In this document: positions 38,621-50,575 of the stretch, in pieces
Layout: each line of letters opens with the position of its first letter
Numbering within the stretch: the stretch's first letter is position 1
From: Stomorhina lunata
Taxonomy: Eukaryota > Arthropoda > Insecta > Diptera > Rhiniidae
Reading direction: 5' to 3'
Assembly (NCBI GenBank): GCA_933228675.1
Contig: OW121740.1
Location: 6,017,442-6,081,441 of the forward strand
DNA: 64,000 nt
The notes under the pieces: generated by a model
Database searches by the model: none
The model's input: the letters and a program-made list of their open reading frames with translations, nothing else
What the model was told of the DNA's origin: nothing
Translations under genes and position numbers: made by a program

Positions 38621-39908
38621 AAGAGTGCTCTAAATAAAATTTGTAGTTGGATTTTCTTAAATAAAAATCAAACCTTTTAATATAAAAACTCTACAAAATA
38701 CGCAAATATAATGACATATTATACAAAATCATTTAGCATTAAAATGTTTACTTAGTACTCGGGTTTTGCAAAATTATCGACTTTTTCGGAAACCCTCCCA
38801 TTAAAGATTTTAAGGTTGCTTCTGATACCTTTTTGGAGCATGTGTTCCACCTGCGCTTAAAATCGGACATGTTCTTGGAAATCTTTCCTGTGTTCTTCAA
38901 TTCCTTTTTTACCAGAGCCCAATACCTTTCCACAGGCCGAAGTCTGGACAGTTAAGTGGATTTGCCTCTCGTGGTACAAAAATGACATTATTCTTTGAGT
39001 ACCATTCAAGTGCCTTTTTTCCATAATAGCACGATGCCAAATCGGGCCAAAAAAATGTAGTCACTCTGTGCTCTCTTAAAAAGGGTAACAACCGTTTTTG
39101 TAGGCACTCCTTTATATAAATTTCTGTGTTTATTGTGCCAGATGCCACAAATACTTTACTTCTTTTGCCACAACTGCAAATAGCTTGCCACACGAGAAAC
39201 TTCTTAGGGAATTTTGTTTGTTTTTTTGTGCGAAACTCTTGCCGAACATTGCCCCGTTTATCAGCAACATAAAAATCTTGACCAGGAAGATGAGAAAAGT
39301 CTGCCAGTACATATGTTTCATCATCCATCACACAACAGGTGTATTTTTTTATAAAATCAGACTTCAATTTTTTCGCTCGTTTTTTTGCTTCTAAGTTCTT
39401 TATAGCATTGCGATCTGGAACCTTTTGGACTTTGTATGTCTTCAGTCCAGCATAAGCTTTGACTCTATGTGCAAAATTCGTAGAACATTTCACCGTACGA
39501 GCTGCTTTTCTTAAAGAAGTGTTAGGCGCTCTTCGAAAGAGTCGCTCGACTTCTTTTGCCTTACCAATATCTGTAGGACCTTTTTTCCTCCCTGATCCAG
39601 GTTTTCTTTCAATGCTCAGGGTTTCCTTATACCGTCTGATGGCATTAGAAACCGTTCAACTTTCAAATTTTTAGCTATTTTTTTAAAAGTCCATGACGGA
39701 TTTTTTTGAAAAGTTTTAATTATATTTTCACGAACTTTTTTTTCGCAGTCCATTTTGATTAAAATAAATATTGAAAATTAATAATTTTTAAAATAATAGT
39801 ATCTGACATATCTATAGAAACTAATTTGATCAAAAAATAAATTATTTCTTGCACTATGGATAAATTTTGTCTAAAATAGTAAATGCATATTTTTTTTAGA
39901 ACACTCTT
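38621..39908 (-). mobile_element. Tc1/mariner-superfamily element, 1,288 bp
   Basis: The terminal repeats AAGAGTGCTCTAAATAAAAT (left) and AAGAGTGTTCTAAAAAAAAT (right, complement strand) are imperfect over about 20 bp. TA dinucleotides at 38619-38620 and 39909-39910 flank them, the standard target duplication. Removing the element rebuilds the host repeat phrase ending TTATACATTGAGAAG, as seen in neighbouring units, so both boundaries are well fixed. The interior is a single damaged transposase gene on the - strand. Confidence 0.93.
38748..39753 (-). pseudogene. Tc1/mariner transposase, frameshifted
   Basis: The reading frame starts with ATG at 39753 (MDCEKKVRENIIKTF...) in a short helix-turn-helix-like N-terminal part. 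It is broken near 39652-39661 by one indel, continues as a 194-codon open stretch (39493-38909 from its first Met), breaks again near 38940 by an apparent one-base loss, and finishes in a third frame to a TAA at 38748. In the middle frame the catalytic Asp is probably in MDDETYV (residue 58 from 39493) and the second in FWPDLAS (residue 151). The third acidic residue is the Glu of VERYW, just past the second frameshift. Counting across the break gives 37 residues between the last two, a DD37E-type spacing. About 330 codons in total is a normal length for the family. The gene cannot make an active enzyme as it stands. Confidence 0.92.
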
Positions 39909-40260
39909 TACATTGAGAAGAAAAATAAGTAAAAAAATGAAGATCCAAGGGAGGTACCCGAAGGAGTAGATGGATTACAAAATTTTTTTGAATTATTTTA
40001 TCTATATAAAACTAAATAAGTGTGCCTAATTTCATTGTTTTGGGATCACTCCTTCTATTTTTTGCAGTTAGATGTAAGAAGAAATATCACTGCTATCCGT
40101 CCAGCCAGACGGACGGATGGACTGACATCGCTCAATCGACTCGGAAAGTGATTCTAAGTTTATTGGTATACTAAAAGACGGGTCTAGGATAAATATTTCC
40201 ATACGTTACATATATCTGCACAAACTTATAATACCCTTTCCACCTATGGTGGTGAAGGGT

Positions 40261-40985
40261 TTAAAACAATACTTATTTAAAGTTAGTTTTAAAATTTGTT
40301 GAAATAACATTACAAAAATTAAAAACATTTTATGAAAATGTCTGGGGAAATATTCTATTTGTTGAAAATAAATATTTGTTGTTAATGAAATTTATATTTA
40401 CATTCTTGTATGTATTCAAATTAAAATGAATATTTAAAAAATTTTTCAGCAAACAGCATAACCTTCATTTAATTCCTTTACTTTCTAACACATTTAAAGA
40501 TTACTTCTTTTTCTGACCGTTTTCTACTGAACCAACAGGATATGCCTTTATAAATGTCTCTTATCTAAAAAAAAACCTTCTAGAATCCTATAATTTAAAC
40601 ACTTAAACCTCCATTAAAGAAATTCCTAATACCAAGAGCTATAAACTATTTAAGGAAATAGAAATACTTAGTTGCAATATAAGTTCTCTATGTATTTATA
40701 CAATGTATTCGTAATGTACTTTTGATGATGACGATGATGATTATAAATGGTTTTAAGACGTTTAATTTTAGAGTTTCACTTACACTATTTGCTTCCTGCT
40801 ATTACTAGGAGTTTATTATATGATTTGCACTTACTATGTGTTAGTAAAATAGAAGGAAATTCCCAGAGAGAAAAAGGCCATAGTATGTACTTATATTATT
40901 TTTCGCTAGTGGTCTGCTTTAAGCCATCTGATGCCTCCACCAAATCATTTCATTTCAAGTGTGCAAGGCAAAGAGTCACAATTTA
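40261..40985. other. no gene seen
   Basis: Unique AT-rich spacer. It contains a 79-codon frame (40747-40986) without recognisable features. Confidence 0.55.
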
Positions 40986-41325
40986 AATCAGGGGACAAAT
41001 CGCCGCATTCGATATCGTTTGAAAACTCTGACTTCAGCAAATGTGTAGGGATTTTCAAAATAATTTTTTTTTGCATAAAGTTGAATAAAATTTGATATCT
41101 AAACATATCAGTTTGTTTGTCAAAACATTAAGTTTAAATGAAATTATTTTACTATCGGAGAACTTTAGACAAATAAGTTACAATTATTATTATTCTTGAC
41201 TTAGAGTGGAGCGTAGGGCCTTAAAATCCTAAAAGTATGCTATACAAATATTTCTGAAATATCTTACATTTCGATCGATATCAAATACGGCGATTTGTGT
41301 CCTGATTTTAATATTTTTATATCAA
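40986..41325. mobile_element. inverted-repeat end block of the CGATCGATATC element family
   Basis: AAATCAGGGGACAAATCGCC with GCATTCGATATCG at the left faces CGATCGATATCAAATACGGC with GATTTGTGTCCTGATTT at the right, about 250 bp apart. The same terminal block occurs at 43915-43965, 45770-45850, 51705-51750 and 54435-54475. It sits just left of the minisatellite at 41460. Confidence 0.75.
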
Positions 41326-44005
41326 AACATGATTTTATTTCCTTTTTTATTGTTATGAGCATGGCAGAGTTGCCGTTTTTTTATACTTTTAACTAAAATA
41401 GGTACTTTTTTCAGTGTGTAGTTCTAACGTTTTAAGAAAAAAAAATTTTCCACTCAAATTTTTTTAAATATTTTTTTCTATAGAAAATTTTTTTTGTCAA
41501 AAATTTTTCTATAGAAAATTTTTTATCAAAATTTTTTCTATAGAAAATTTTTTATCAACAATTTTTGCCATAGAAAATTTTTTATCAAAAATTTTTCTAT
41601 ATTGTTTTATCAAAAATTTTTCTATAGAAATTTTTTTTATCAAAAATTTTTCTATAGAAAATTTTTTTATAAAAATGTTTCTATAGAAAATTTTTTTATC
41701 AAAAATTTTTCTATAGAAAATTTTTTTATAAAAAATTTTTTTGTCAAAAATTTTTCTATAGAATATTTTTTTATCAAAAATTTTTCTATAGAAAATTTTT
41801 TTATCAAAAATTTTTCTATAGAAAATTTTTTTATCAAAAATTTTTCTATAGAAAATTTTTTTATCAAAAATTTTTCTATAGAAAATTTTTTTATCAAAAA
41901 TTTTTCTATAGAAAATTTTTTATTTCTATAGAAATTTTTTTTTATCAAAAATTTTTAAAAAATTTTTCCTATAGAAAATTTTTTATCAAAATAGTTTCTA
42001 TTTAAAATTTTTATCAAAAAGTTTTCTATGGAAAATTTTTTTATCAAAAATTTTTCTATAGAAAATTTTTTTTTTCACAAATCTTTTTATAGAAAATTTT
42101 TTTTTATCAAAAATTTTTCCATAGAAAATTTTGTAATTAATAATTTAATTAATTAATTTTAAATTTTTTATCAAAATTTTTTCTATAGAAAATTTTTTAT
42201 CAACAATTTTTGCCATAGAAAATTTTTTATCAAAATTTTTTCTACATTGTTTTATCAAAAATTTTTCTATAGAAATTTTTTTTATCAAAAATTTTTCTAT
42301 AGAAAATTTTTTTATCAAAAATTTTTCTATAGAAATTTTTTTTATCAAAAATTTTTCTATAGAATATTTTTTTATCAAAAATTTTTCTATAGAAAATTTT
42401 TTTATCAAACATTTTTTTGTCAAAAATTTTTCTATAGAATATTTTTTTATCAAAAATTTTTCTATAGAAAATTTTTTTATCAAAAATTTTTCTACAGAAA
42501 ATTTTTTTATCAAAAATTTTTCTATAGAAAATTTTTTTATCAAAAATTTTTCTATAGAAAATTTTTTTTTATCAAAAATTTTTAAAAAATTTTTCCTATA
42601 GAAAATTTTTTTATCAAAATAGTTTCTATTTAAAATTTTTATCAAAAAGTTTTCTATGGAAAATTTTTTTATCAAAAATTTTTCTATAGAAAATTTTTTT
42701 TAACAAATCTTTTTATAGAAATTTTTTTTTTATCAAAAATTTTTCCATAGAAAATTTTTTATCAAAAATTTTTGCATAGAAAATTTTTTATCAAAAATTT
42801 TTCTATAGAAAATTTTTTTATTAAATATTTTTCTGTAGAAAATTTTTTATCAAAAATTTTTCTATAAAAAATTTTTCTATAGAAAATTTTGTTATCAAAA
42901 ATTTTTCTATAGAAAATTTTGTTATCAAAAATGTTTCTATAGAAAATTTTTTTATCAAAATTTTTTCTATTAAAAATGTTTCTATATAAAATTTTTTTAT
43001 CAAAATTTTGATATAGAAAATATGTTTCCATATTTTTTTTACCAAATTTTACATATTTTTTTATCAATTTTTTTTTTTTATCAAAAATTTTCTTACAAAA
43101 ATTTTTTATACAAAATTTTTTATCAAAAATTTTTCTGTAGGAAATTTTTTATCAAAAATTTTTCTATAAAAAATTTTTGATCAAAAGTTTTTTATAAAAA
43201 TAAAAAAATTTTCTAAAAAATATAAAAATTTTTGATCAAAAATTTTTATATAAAAAATTTTTTATCAAAAATTTTCCTATAAAAAAATTTTGATAAAAAA
43301 TTTTTCTTATTTTATTTTTTATCAAAAATTTTTTTATCAAAAATTTTTTTATCAATATTTTTTTCATCAAAATTTTTTTTATCAAAAATGTTCTTACAAA
43401 AATTTTGTTATTGAAAATTTTGTATCAAAAATTTTTCTGTAGAGAATTTTTTATAAAATATTTTTCTACAGAAAATTTTTTTTTCAATATATAGAAAATT
43501 TGTATCAAAAATTTTTCTATAGAAAATTTTTTATATACATTTTTAATGGTTTAATATTAGAATTTATTTCTGTTTTGAAAAATATTCCCAATATTTACAA
43601 AAATATTCCCAATGTTTACAAAAGTGTCGTGGCAACAATGTTCGAGATTATATTTCTTTGTATTTTGTAGCTATAAAATGGATTTTGATTTGTTTATTGT
43701 CTATTTTGTTTTTGTCTTTTTTTTTATCAAAGCGGCACTAACCGATACTGTTAACATCCAAATTCCAACCGAATGATTTTAATACTCATTTTTACGAGTT
43801 TTAATAATGATCGTGGTATTTACGAAAATGTTTATTTTTTAAAGTTAAGGAAGAAGTATATTATTAAGGTTATCCTTAAGGTATGCTACACAAATGTTTC
43901 TAAAATATCTTGCATTTCGATCGATATCAAATGCGGCGTCTTGGCCCCTGATTTTGATATTTTTATATCTAAACATGATTTTATTTCTTTTTTGTTATCA
44001 TGAAC
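41195..44005 (-). mobile_element. element carrying an internal TTTTCTATAGAAAA array, copy 1 (inverted)
   Basis: The end block with TATGCTATACAAATATTTCT and CGATCGATATCAAATACGGC (41235-41325) lies left of the array. The right flank (43545-44005) contains GTCGTGGCAACAATGTTCGA, ACTCATTTTTACGAGTTTTA, ATGATCGTGGTATTTACG, GGTATGCTACACAAATG and the end block again. That right flank is the reverse complement of the left flanks at 45780-46200 and 51700-52150, and the array is inverted too, so flank and array behave as one unit. No coding region. Confidence 0.7.
41460..43540 (-). repeat. 30-bp minisatellite, TTTTCTATAGAAAA family (inverted)
   Basis: About 70 copies of a 30-bp unit with ATCAAAAATTTTTCTATAGA and AAATTTTTTT. 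The stretches at 41590-41960 and 42245-42600 look like a duplicated segment, sharing the same order of variant units (for example a shortened ATATTGTTTTATC / ACATTGTTTTATC unit and a GAATATT unit). Because the unit is ten codons long, open frames of up to 176 codons arise on both strands; they are not genes. Confidence 0.97.
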
Positions 44006-44304
44006 ATTTTTTTTCGCTTTATTTTTTTTATGCCCGCTTTGACTATAAAAACAAATCATGCGTAGCAGGCCTCTAACAATGGATAACAATGGTCATCGTT
44101 GTATAAATTTGGGTGGATACATTTCAAAACCTTATATAAAATTAAAATATGTTAAGGCTAAAAAGCGGAAATAAAACGTGCTTGCGATTTAATTTATTTG
44201 TTGCTTTTAGTTTATGGGTAATTGGTGGCTTAAAAAAACCACTGTGGTCAAATGTATTTCTATAGTCAACAAATTGATTGATAAGGATTTTTCTGGGCAA
44301 TATT

Positions 44305-44402
44305 ACTACGAATTTATTTGGAAAACAAAAACTTTAAATTAAATTTTCTCAAAACTACTTTTTTGACACTGGCCCTTTTAGCAGCAAACCACAGATATAG
44401 AA
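44305..44402. repeat. half copy of the intron-4 inverted-repeat element
   Basis: The stretch from about TTTATTTGGAAAACAAAAAC through TTTTCTCAAAACTACTTTTT to TTAGCAGCAAACCACAGATA matches the right half of the element at 58420-58658 with scattered differences. The left half is not recognisable. Confidence 0.6.
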
Positions 44403-45769
44403 CCATAACCTCGACAAACGCCTACATCTAAATTTAAACATAAACGCTTTCAATATCAATCTACTATTGTGGCATTTTAAAAAAATCATGTAGCATACTT
44501 GTAGGAGATCCTAAATATACTTTATTGCATTTTACTTCTATGTAGTTAAACAATTTTAATAGTTCTTTTTATACAAGTATTCTACATTATATTACAATAT
44601 TTGTGCATGTTATACACCTCTACTATTTCCTTCCTAAAACCATCATATATTTTTTACTATGTTGTTAAAAATACAATATTGTTTTCCCAAAAACTGCCGT
44701 TCTGTTGTTCTGTTGTTTTGTTATAATACCAAAAAGCCTATGTTTATTATTAATATGAAGGATTTTTTGCACAATAGCAAAATATTTTTTGATGTGTTTT
44801 GCTTTTATTACTGTTATTATGATATTATCAACAGAAAGAATCAGCAAAAAAAAAAACACAACACAGCTACCAAAAATGCTAAGAATATCCATCATTATTG
44901 CTTTTTTGGTTAACAAAATTGACTATTTAGTAAACAAAACACCCACTCTCTTACAAATATACACACATAGATATCAAAAACGCCTCCACAAAATGAACGC
45001 ACTAACAAAATATTTATTTTTATAACATTTGACTTTGGTGTCTGTTTGGAAAAATTCATCAAAACACATTTATCCTAAAACTTTAAAAGCGCTTTCCTCC
45101 TTCCTTCCCTTTTTTCTATTATTTCATTTCTCTTGCTTACATTTCTATACATGCAGATAGAAACTGCACACGTACTTATATATACAAACTTTTCTATTGC
45201 ATACTTTAGGGCATTAATATTATTGCGCTTAACGAGTAAAACACTCTAGAGGCGACTTATAATTTTTGCACATTTATCATTATTTTGTTGCTTTAATATC
45301 TTTTTTATTTCAATTTCTTTATGCCTTATTTTTTTACACATTTTGTATGCAATCTAATAACAAAAATTCTTAGAAAATCAGCATTTAAGTTCGAAAAAAA
45401 AGAATTTGGTTAGATTATCAAAAAACGAGAGAAGTTAGAAAAATTTCATTAACATCGCTAATGTTGGAATTAAAATGGATAATATTGTTGTTAAAAAATT
45501 TATTAAACATTTATTTTGGTTGTCAATATTTTATTGGACCGCCTGTTTTTATGTTTGACCTTTTTTCACAGACAAATTAAATATTTGCTTTAACAAGTTT
45601 TTTTATACGATGGTTGCTTCAAAAATTTAGAAAATGATGAATCGTGGATTTACAAAAATCAGGCCTAAAGTAAACAGCAGTTGGCGACATTTGGTCTTGA
45701 TCCACTTTGTTTTAGGAAAACTGAAAGGATTAACGGTTAATTCTAAATCAACTTTCTCATTTCCAAGTC
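44403..45769. other. no gene seen
   Basis: AT-rich sequence with overlapping short frames on both strands (44659-45025). These lack any conserved motif and are probably chance. Confidence 0.55.
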
Positions 45770-47935
45770 CTGGGGCCAATTTTTCGTTTTCGATATCGAT
45801 CGAAAACTCAGGGGCCAAATCGCTGCATTCGATATTGATCGAAATATAAGATATTTCAGATACATTTGTGTAGCATACTTTTAGGATAATCTTAATAATA
45901 TATAACATATAAGCAGGCGTAGGCAGCCCATACCAAAAGAAGCCGAATAATTTTTGTAATTATAGTAAATACCACGATCATTAATGAAGCTCGCGAAAAT
46001 GAGTAATAAAATCGCTCAGTTAAAAATTTAAATTTTAACAGAGTCAAAATAGGTAAGAAACAAAATCGAAATCTAATTTATAGCGACAAAATACATGGTT
46101 CGAGAGAACAATGAAATAAAATTTGGAACATTCTTGCCACCTTACGAATTGAGAATATTTATAAAAACAGAAATAAATTCGAATATTAAACAATTTTAGA
46201 TTTTTATATTTTTAAGATAAAAAATATTTTTTAGATATTTTCGATACAAACATTTTTTTATAGAAACATTTTTGATACAAATATTTTTTTTAGAAAATTT
46301 TTCGATAAATTTTTTCGTTAGAGAATTTTTCGATAAAATTTTTTTGCAAAACTATTTTTTCGGTGAAAAAAAAAATCAATAGAAAAATTTTCGATAAAAA
46401 TTATTTTTGAAGAAAAATTTTCAATAAAAATATGTTTCTATTTTCGATAGATATACATTTAACAAAGAAATTTTCTTAAGAAAAATGTTTGGTAAAAAAA
46501 TTTTCTATAGAAAAATGTTTGATAAAAAAATTTTCTATAGAAAAATTTTAAATAAAAAAATTTTCTATAGAAAAATTTTTAATAAAAAAATTTTCTATAG
46601 AAAAATTTTTTGATAAAAAAATTTTCTATAGAAAAATTTTTGATAAAATGTTTTCTATAGAAAAATGTTTGATAAAAAAATTTTCTAAAGAAAGGTTTTT
46701 AAAAAAAATTTTCTATGAAAAATTTTTAACAAAAAAATTTTCTATAGAAAAATTTTTGATATAAAAATTTTCTATAGAAAAATTTTAAATAAAAAAATTT
46801 TCTATAGAAAAATTTTTAATAAAAAAATTTTCTATAGAAAAATTTTTTGATAAAAAAATTTTCTATAGAAAAATTTTTGATAAAATATTTTCTATAGAAA
46901 AATTTTTGATAAAAGAATTTTTAATAAAAACCGTTTTTACAGAAAAATATTTGATAAAAATTTTCTATAGAAAAAAATTTGATAAAAAAATAAACTGGTC
47001 TGTTACATTAATAAATAAATGTAACAGATTTGGGATCAAATGCGAATACTCTTCTTTTTGAATAATATTTACATCCCGACTATTTTGTTATATTTTGATA
47101 AAAAAAAAAGTTTTCTGTAAAAAAAATTTTGGTAAAAATATTTTTTATAGAAAAAGTTTTGATAAGAGATTTTCTATAAAAAAAAATTGTTGATAATGAT
47201 TTTCTATAAATTTTCTATAGAAAATTTTTTTATCAAACATTTTTGATAAAAAAGTTTTCTATAGAAAAATTTTTGATAAAAACATTTTTTATATAAACAT
47301 TTTTAATAAAAACTTATTTATAGAAAACTTTTTGATTAAAAAAATTTCGATAAAAAAATTTTGAATAAGAACATTTTTTATAGAAAAATTTTTGATAAAA
47401 AATTTTCTATAGAAAAATTTTTGATAAAAAATTTTCTATAGAAAAATTTTTGATAAAAAATTAAAAAAAAAAATTGCTATTAAAAAAATTTTATATTTTC
47501 TATAGAAAAATTTTTGATAAAAAAATTTCTATGGGGAAATCTTTAATAAAAATATTTTCTAGAGAAAAATTTTGGATAAAAAATTTTTCTATAGAAAAGT
47601 TTTTATAAAATTTTCAATAGAACAAATTTTCTATAGAAAAATTTTCTATAAAAAAATTTTTGATAAAAACCATTTTTAATAAAAAATTTTCTATAGCAAA
47701 TTTTTCTCTAAAAAAATTGTTGATAAAAAATTTTCTATAGAAAAATTTTTCATCAAAAATTTTTCTATAGAAAAATTTTTGATAAAAAATGTTTCTATAG
47801 AAAAATTATTGATTGATAAATTGATTTTGATAACAAATTATCATAAAAACAAATTATCTATAATAAAATTTTTAATAAAAAAATTATCTATAGAAAAATT
47901 TTTGATAAAAAAAAAATTCTATAGAGTTTCCTATA
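45770..47935 (+). mobile_element. element carrying an internal TTTTCTATAGAAAA array, copy 2
   Basis: The left flank holds two end blocks (45770-45850), then AGATATTTCAGATACATTTG, AGCAGGCGTAGGCAGCCCAT, AAATACCACGATCATTAATG and GGTTCGAGAGAACAATG, followed by the array. It lines up with the left flank of the copy at 51700. I do not see the matching right end after the array, so this copy may be truncated. Short ORFs on both strands at 45627-45908 read through the end block and are not convincing genes. Confidence 0.65.
46230..47930 (+). repeat. 30-bp minisatellite, TTTTCTATAGAAAA family
   Basis: Repeats of TTTTCTATAGAAAAATTTTT followed by GATAAAAAAA. The segments at 46490-46640 and 46740-46890 repeat the same series of variants, indicating block duplication. 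About 100 bp of non-repeat sequence interrupts it near 46990-47095. Confidence 0.96.
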
Positions 47936-48967
47936 GGTTGACGTTGTCCAGATTTTTTTTTAAACAACAAAAAATATGCAAGAAATTATTCTGTTATTTA
48001 TTCATGTACTTAATCGGCAACGCTGCATACTAAAGATTTTTATTACACTAATACATGTAAAACCACAAACACCCAATCATTGTAGAATATTCTCCTATTG
48101 ATGGGCCTTGCTCTGACTTGTAAAAGCCACTAATAAATATGGAAAATTTTCACAAAAATTCGTCCCTTAAGCTATTATTAAATAGCATCTATTGAAAGAT
48201 CTTTGAGGTTATTGTCTGACTGTCTGAATATTATTATTATTATTATTACACATATTATATTTTTGACATTATTGCTTCAAGGCCAGTAGAATATAAAAGA
48301 ACAAAATAACTCACACTTTTTTCAATTTTTCATTACAAATAATAAAATTTTTAAAAATGTTAAAAGTACTAAACAAATATAGAGTAAAAAGTGTGAAATT
48401 TATTTATTTTTTTTTTTTTTAAATTAGTTTTCTTATTGTTTTTTCTTAAATTTACTTTACATAACACCCCAAAATGTCCCTTATTACAGAGTTCTTCGAA
48501 TTCTGTCAAGTCAATAGTTAACTTGTAAACACCGATAGTTCTTTCCAAGAATAATTATAAAAACCTTGTTTGTTTTGCAGTGAAATGTAACTTTTGCTTT
48601 TAAATAGAAATTTATTTTCGTATAAATTAAATATTTTTATTTTCCAGAATAACAAAAACCATCAAAGAAGCTAATTTTTAATTTCGACAAATATTTCAAT
48701 AGAAATTGCTGATTTTCTAATGAAATTATAATTGTTGCTACTTAAATATAATGTCATTTTTGTTAAGGTTTAAAACGAAATTTTATACTAAATCTGTTGA
48801 AATTAGAAGGAAATATGAAAACAGGAAGTGCTAAATAACTTCAATTTAAACCTGGTCTTAGTAGAATTTGAACCCTTATAAATTCTATCAAATTGCCATT
48901 CGACTAACAAATAAGTAATTACTTTAATAACGTATAGGCAAGGACAATATAATACAAATTTATTCCT
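47936..48967. other. no gene; small ATT run
   Basis: Spacer between two minisatellites with a short ATT trinucleotide run near 48226-48248. Nothing else is recognisable. Confidence 0.55.
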
Positions 48968-50575
48968 AAATTTTTGAAAAATTTCCTATAAAAATAGTAA
49001 ATTTTGAAAAATTTCATATAAAAATAGTAAATTTTTGAAAAATTTCCTATAAAAATAGAAAATTTTTGAAAAATTTTCTATAAAACTAGTAAATTTTTGA
49101 AAAATATCCTATAAAAATAGTAAGTTTTTGAAAAATTTTCTATAAAAATAGAAAATTTTTTAAAAAATTCTTATAAAAATAGTAATTTTTTTTAAATTTC
49201 CTATAAAAATAGTAAATTTTTAAAAAATTTCCTATAAAAATAATAAATTTTTTAAAAATTTCCTATAAAAATAGTAAATTTTTTAAAAATTTCCTATAAA
49301 AATTGTAAATTTTTGAAAAATTTCCTATAAAAATAGTAAATTTTTTAAAAATTTCCTATAAAAATAGTAAATTTTTTAAAAATTTCCTATAAAAATAGAA
49401 AATTTTTGAAAAATTTTCTATAAAACTAGTAAATTTTTGAAAAATATCCTAAAAAAATTGTAAGTTTTTGAAAAATTTTCTATAAAAATAGAAAATTTTT
49501 GAAAAATTTTCTATAAAACTAGTAAATTTTTGAAAAATATCCTAAAAAAATTGTAAGTTTTTGAAAAATTTTCTATAAAAATAGAAAATTTTTTAAAAAA
49601 TTCTTATAAAAATAGTAATTTTTTTAAATTTCCTATAAAAATAGTAAATTTTTTAAAAATTTCCTATAAAAATAGTAAATTTTTTAAAAATTTCCTATAA
49701 AAATAGTAAATTTGTTAAAAATTTCCTATAAAAATAGTAAATTTTTTAAAAATTTTGTATAAAAATAGAAAATTTTTGAAAAATTTTCTATAAAAATAGT
49801 AAATTTTTTAAAAATTTTCTATAAAACTAGTAAATTTTTGAAAAATTTCCTATAAAAATAGTAAGTTTTTGAAAAATTTTCTATAAAAATAGAAAATTTT
49901 TTAAAAAATTCTTATAAAAAAAGTATTTTTTTTAAATTCCTATAAAAATAGTAAATTTTTAAAAAATCTCCTATAAAAATAGTAAATTTTTAAAAAATTT
50001 CCTATAAAAATAGTAAATTTTTAAAAAATTTCCTATAAAAATAGTAAATTTTTTAAAAATTTCTTATAAAAATAGTAAATTTTTGAAAAATTTTGTATAA
50101 AAATAGTAAATTTTTGAAAAATTTCCTATAAAAATAATTAATTTTTGAAAAATTTCCTATAAGAATAGTAAATTTTTGAAAAATTTCCTATAAAAATAGT
50201 AAATTTTTGAAAAATTTCCTATAAAAATAGTAAATTTTTGAAAAATTTCCTATAAAAATAGAAAATTTTTGAAAAATTTCCTAAAAAAAAATAGTAAATT
50301 TTTGAAAAATTTTGTATAAAAATAGTAAATTTTTGAAAAATTTCCTATAAAAATAGTAAATTTTTGAAAAATTTCCTATAAAAATGGTAAATTTTTCAAA
50401 ACTTTGCTTTAAAAATAGTAAATTTTTGAAAAATTTCCTAAAAAAAATAGTAAATTTTTGAAAAATTTTCTATAAAAAGAGTAAATTTTTGAAAAATTTC
50501 CTATAAAAAGTGTAAATTTTTGAAAAATGTTCTAAAAAAAAATAGTACATTTTTGAAAAACTTTCTATGAAAATA
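48968..50575 (-). repeat. 29-31-bp minisatellite, inverted ATAGGAAATTTTTC family
   Basis: Repeats of GTAAATTTTTGAAAAATTTC followed by CTATAAAAATA. A block with CTATAAAACTAGTAAATTTT and AAAATATCCTA variants recurs at about 49080, 49420 and 49510, so the array also grew by duplication of multi-unit blocks. Confidence 0.96.

Larger units (their letters stand above)
37730..40080. repeat. tandem repeat of about 155 bp, about six copies, split by a transposon
   Basis: The phrase CATTGAGAAGGAAAATAAGT (with variants) recurs near 37848, 38002, 38158, 38314 and 38467, then at 39911 after the transposon, giving a period of 153-156 bp. Each unit also has GGAGGTACCC, GTCGACGGATTTCAACCAAA and a TTTAGGATCAAAAA stretch. 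No open frame runs through. Confidence 0.9.
37618..40260 (-). mobile_element. larger relative of the ATACCC-ended element, copy D, with internal 155-bp repeats and a nested transposon
   Basis: The right end (about 40100-40260) matches the ATACCC family: CCGTCCAGCCAGACGGACGG, then GGTATACTAAAAGACGGGTC and the terminal hairpin CCTTTCCACCTATGGTGG. The left end is less certain; it abuts copy C at ACAAGTAAGGAA. The interior is a tandem repeat of about 155 bp, interrupted by the Tc1/mariner element at 38621-39908. Confidence 0.65.

Noticed and set aside
39130..39324. 64-codon - strand frame and the + strand frame at 39185-39394
   Set aside because: Both are shadows of the transposase pseudogene in other frames.
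41602..43067. Long open frames on both strands with repeats such as KKFSIEKFLI and FYQKFFYRKFF
   Set aside because: They arise because the minisatellite unit is 30 bp, exactly ten codons, with no stop in several frames. They occur on both strands over the same DNA and have no non-repetitive protein sequence.
45627..45908. 93-codon - strand and 71-codon + strand frames
   Set aside because: Both read through the end blocks of a dispersed element, overlap on opposite strands, and are not kept open in the other copies.
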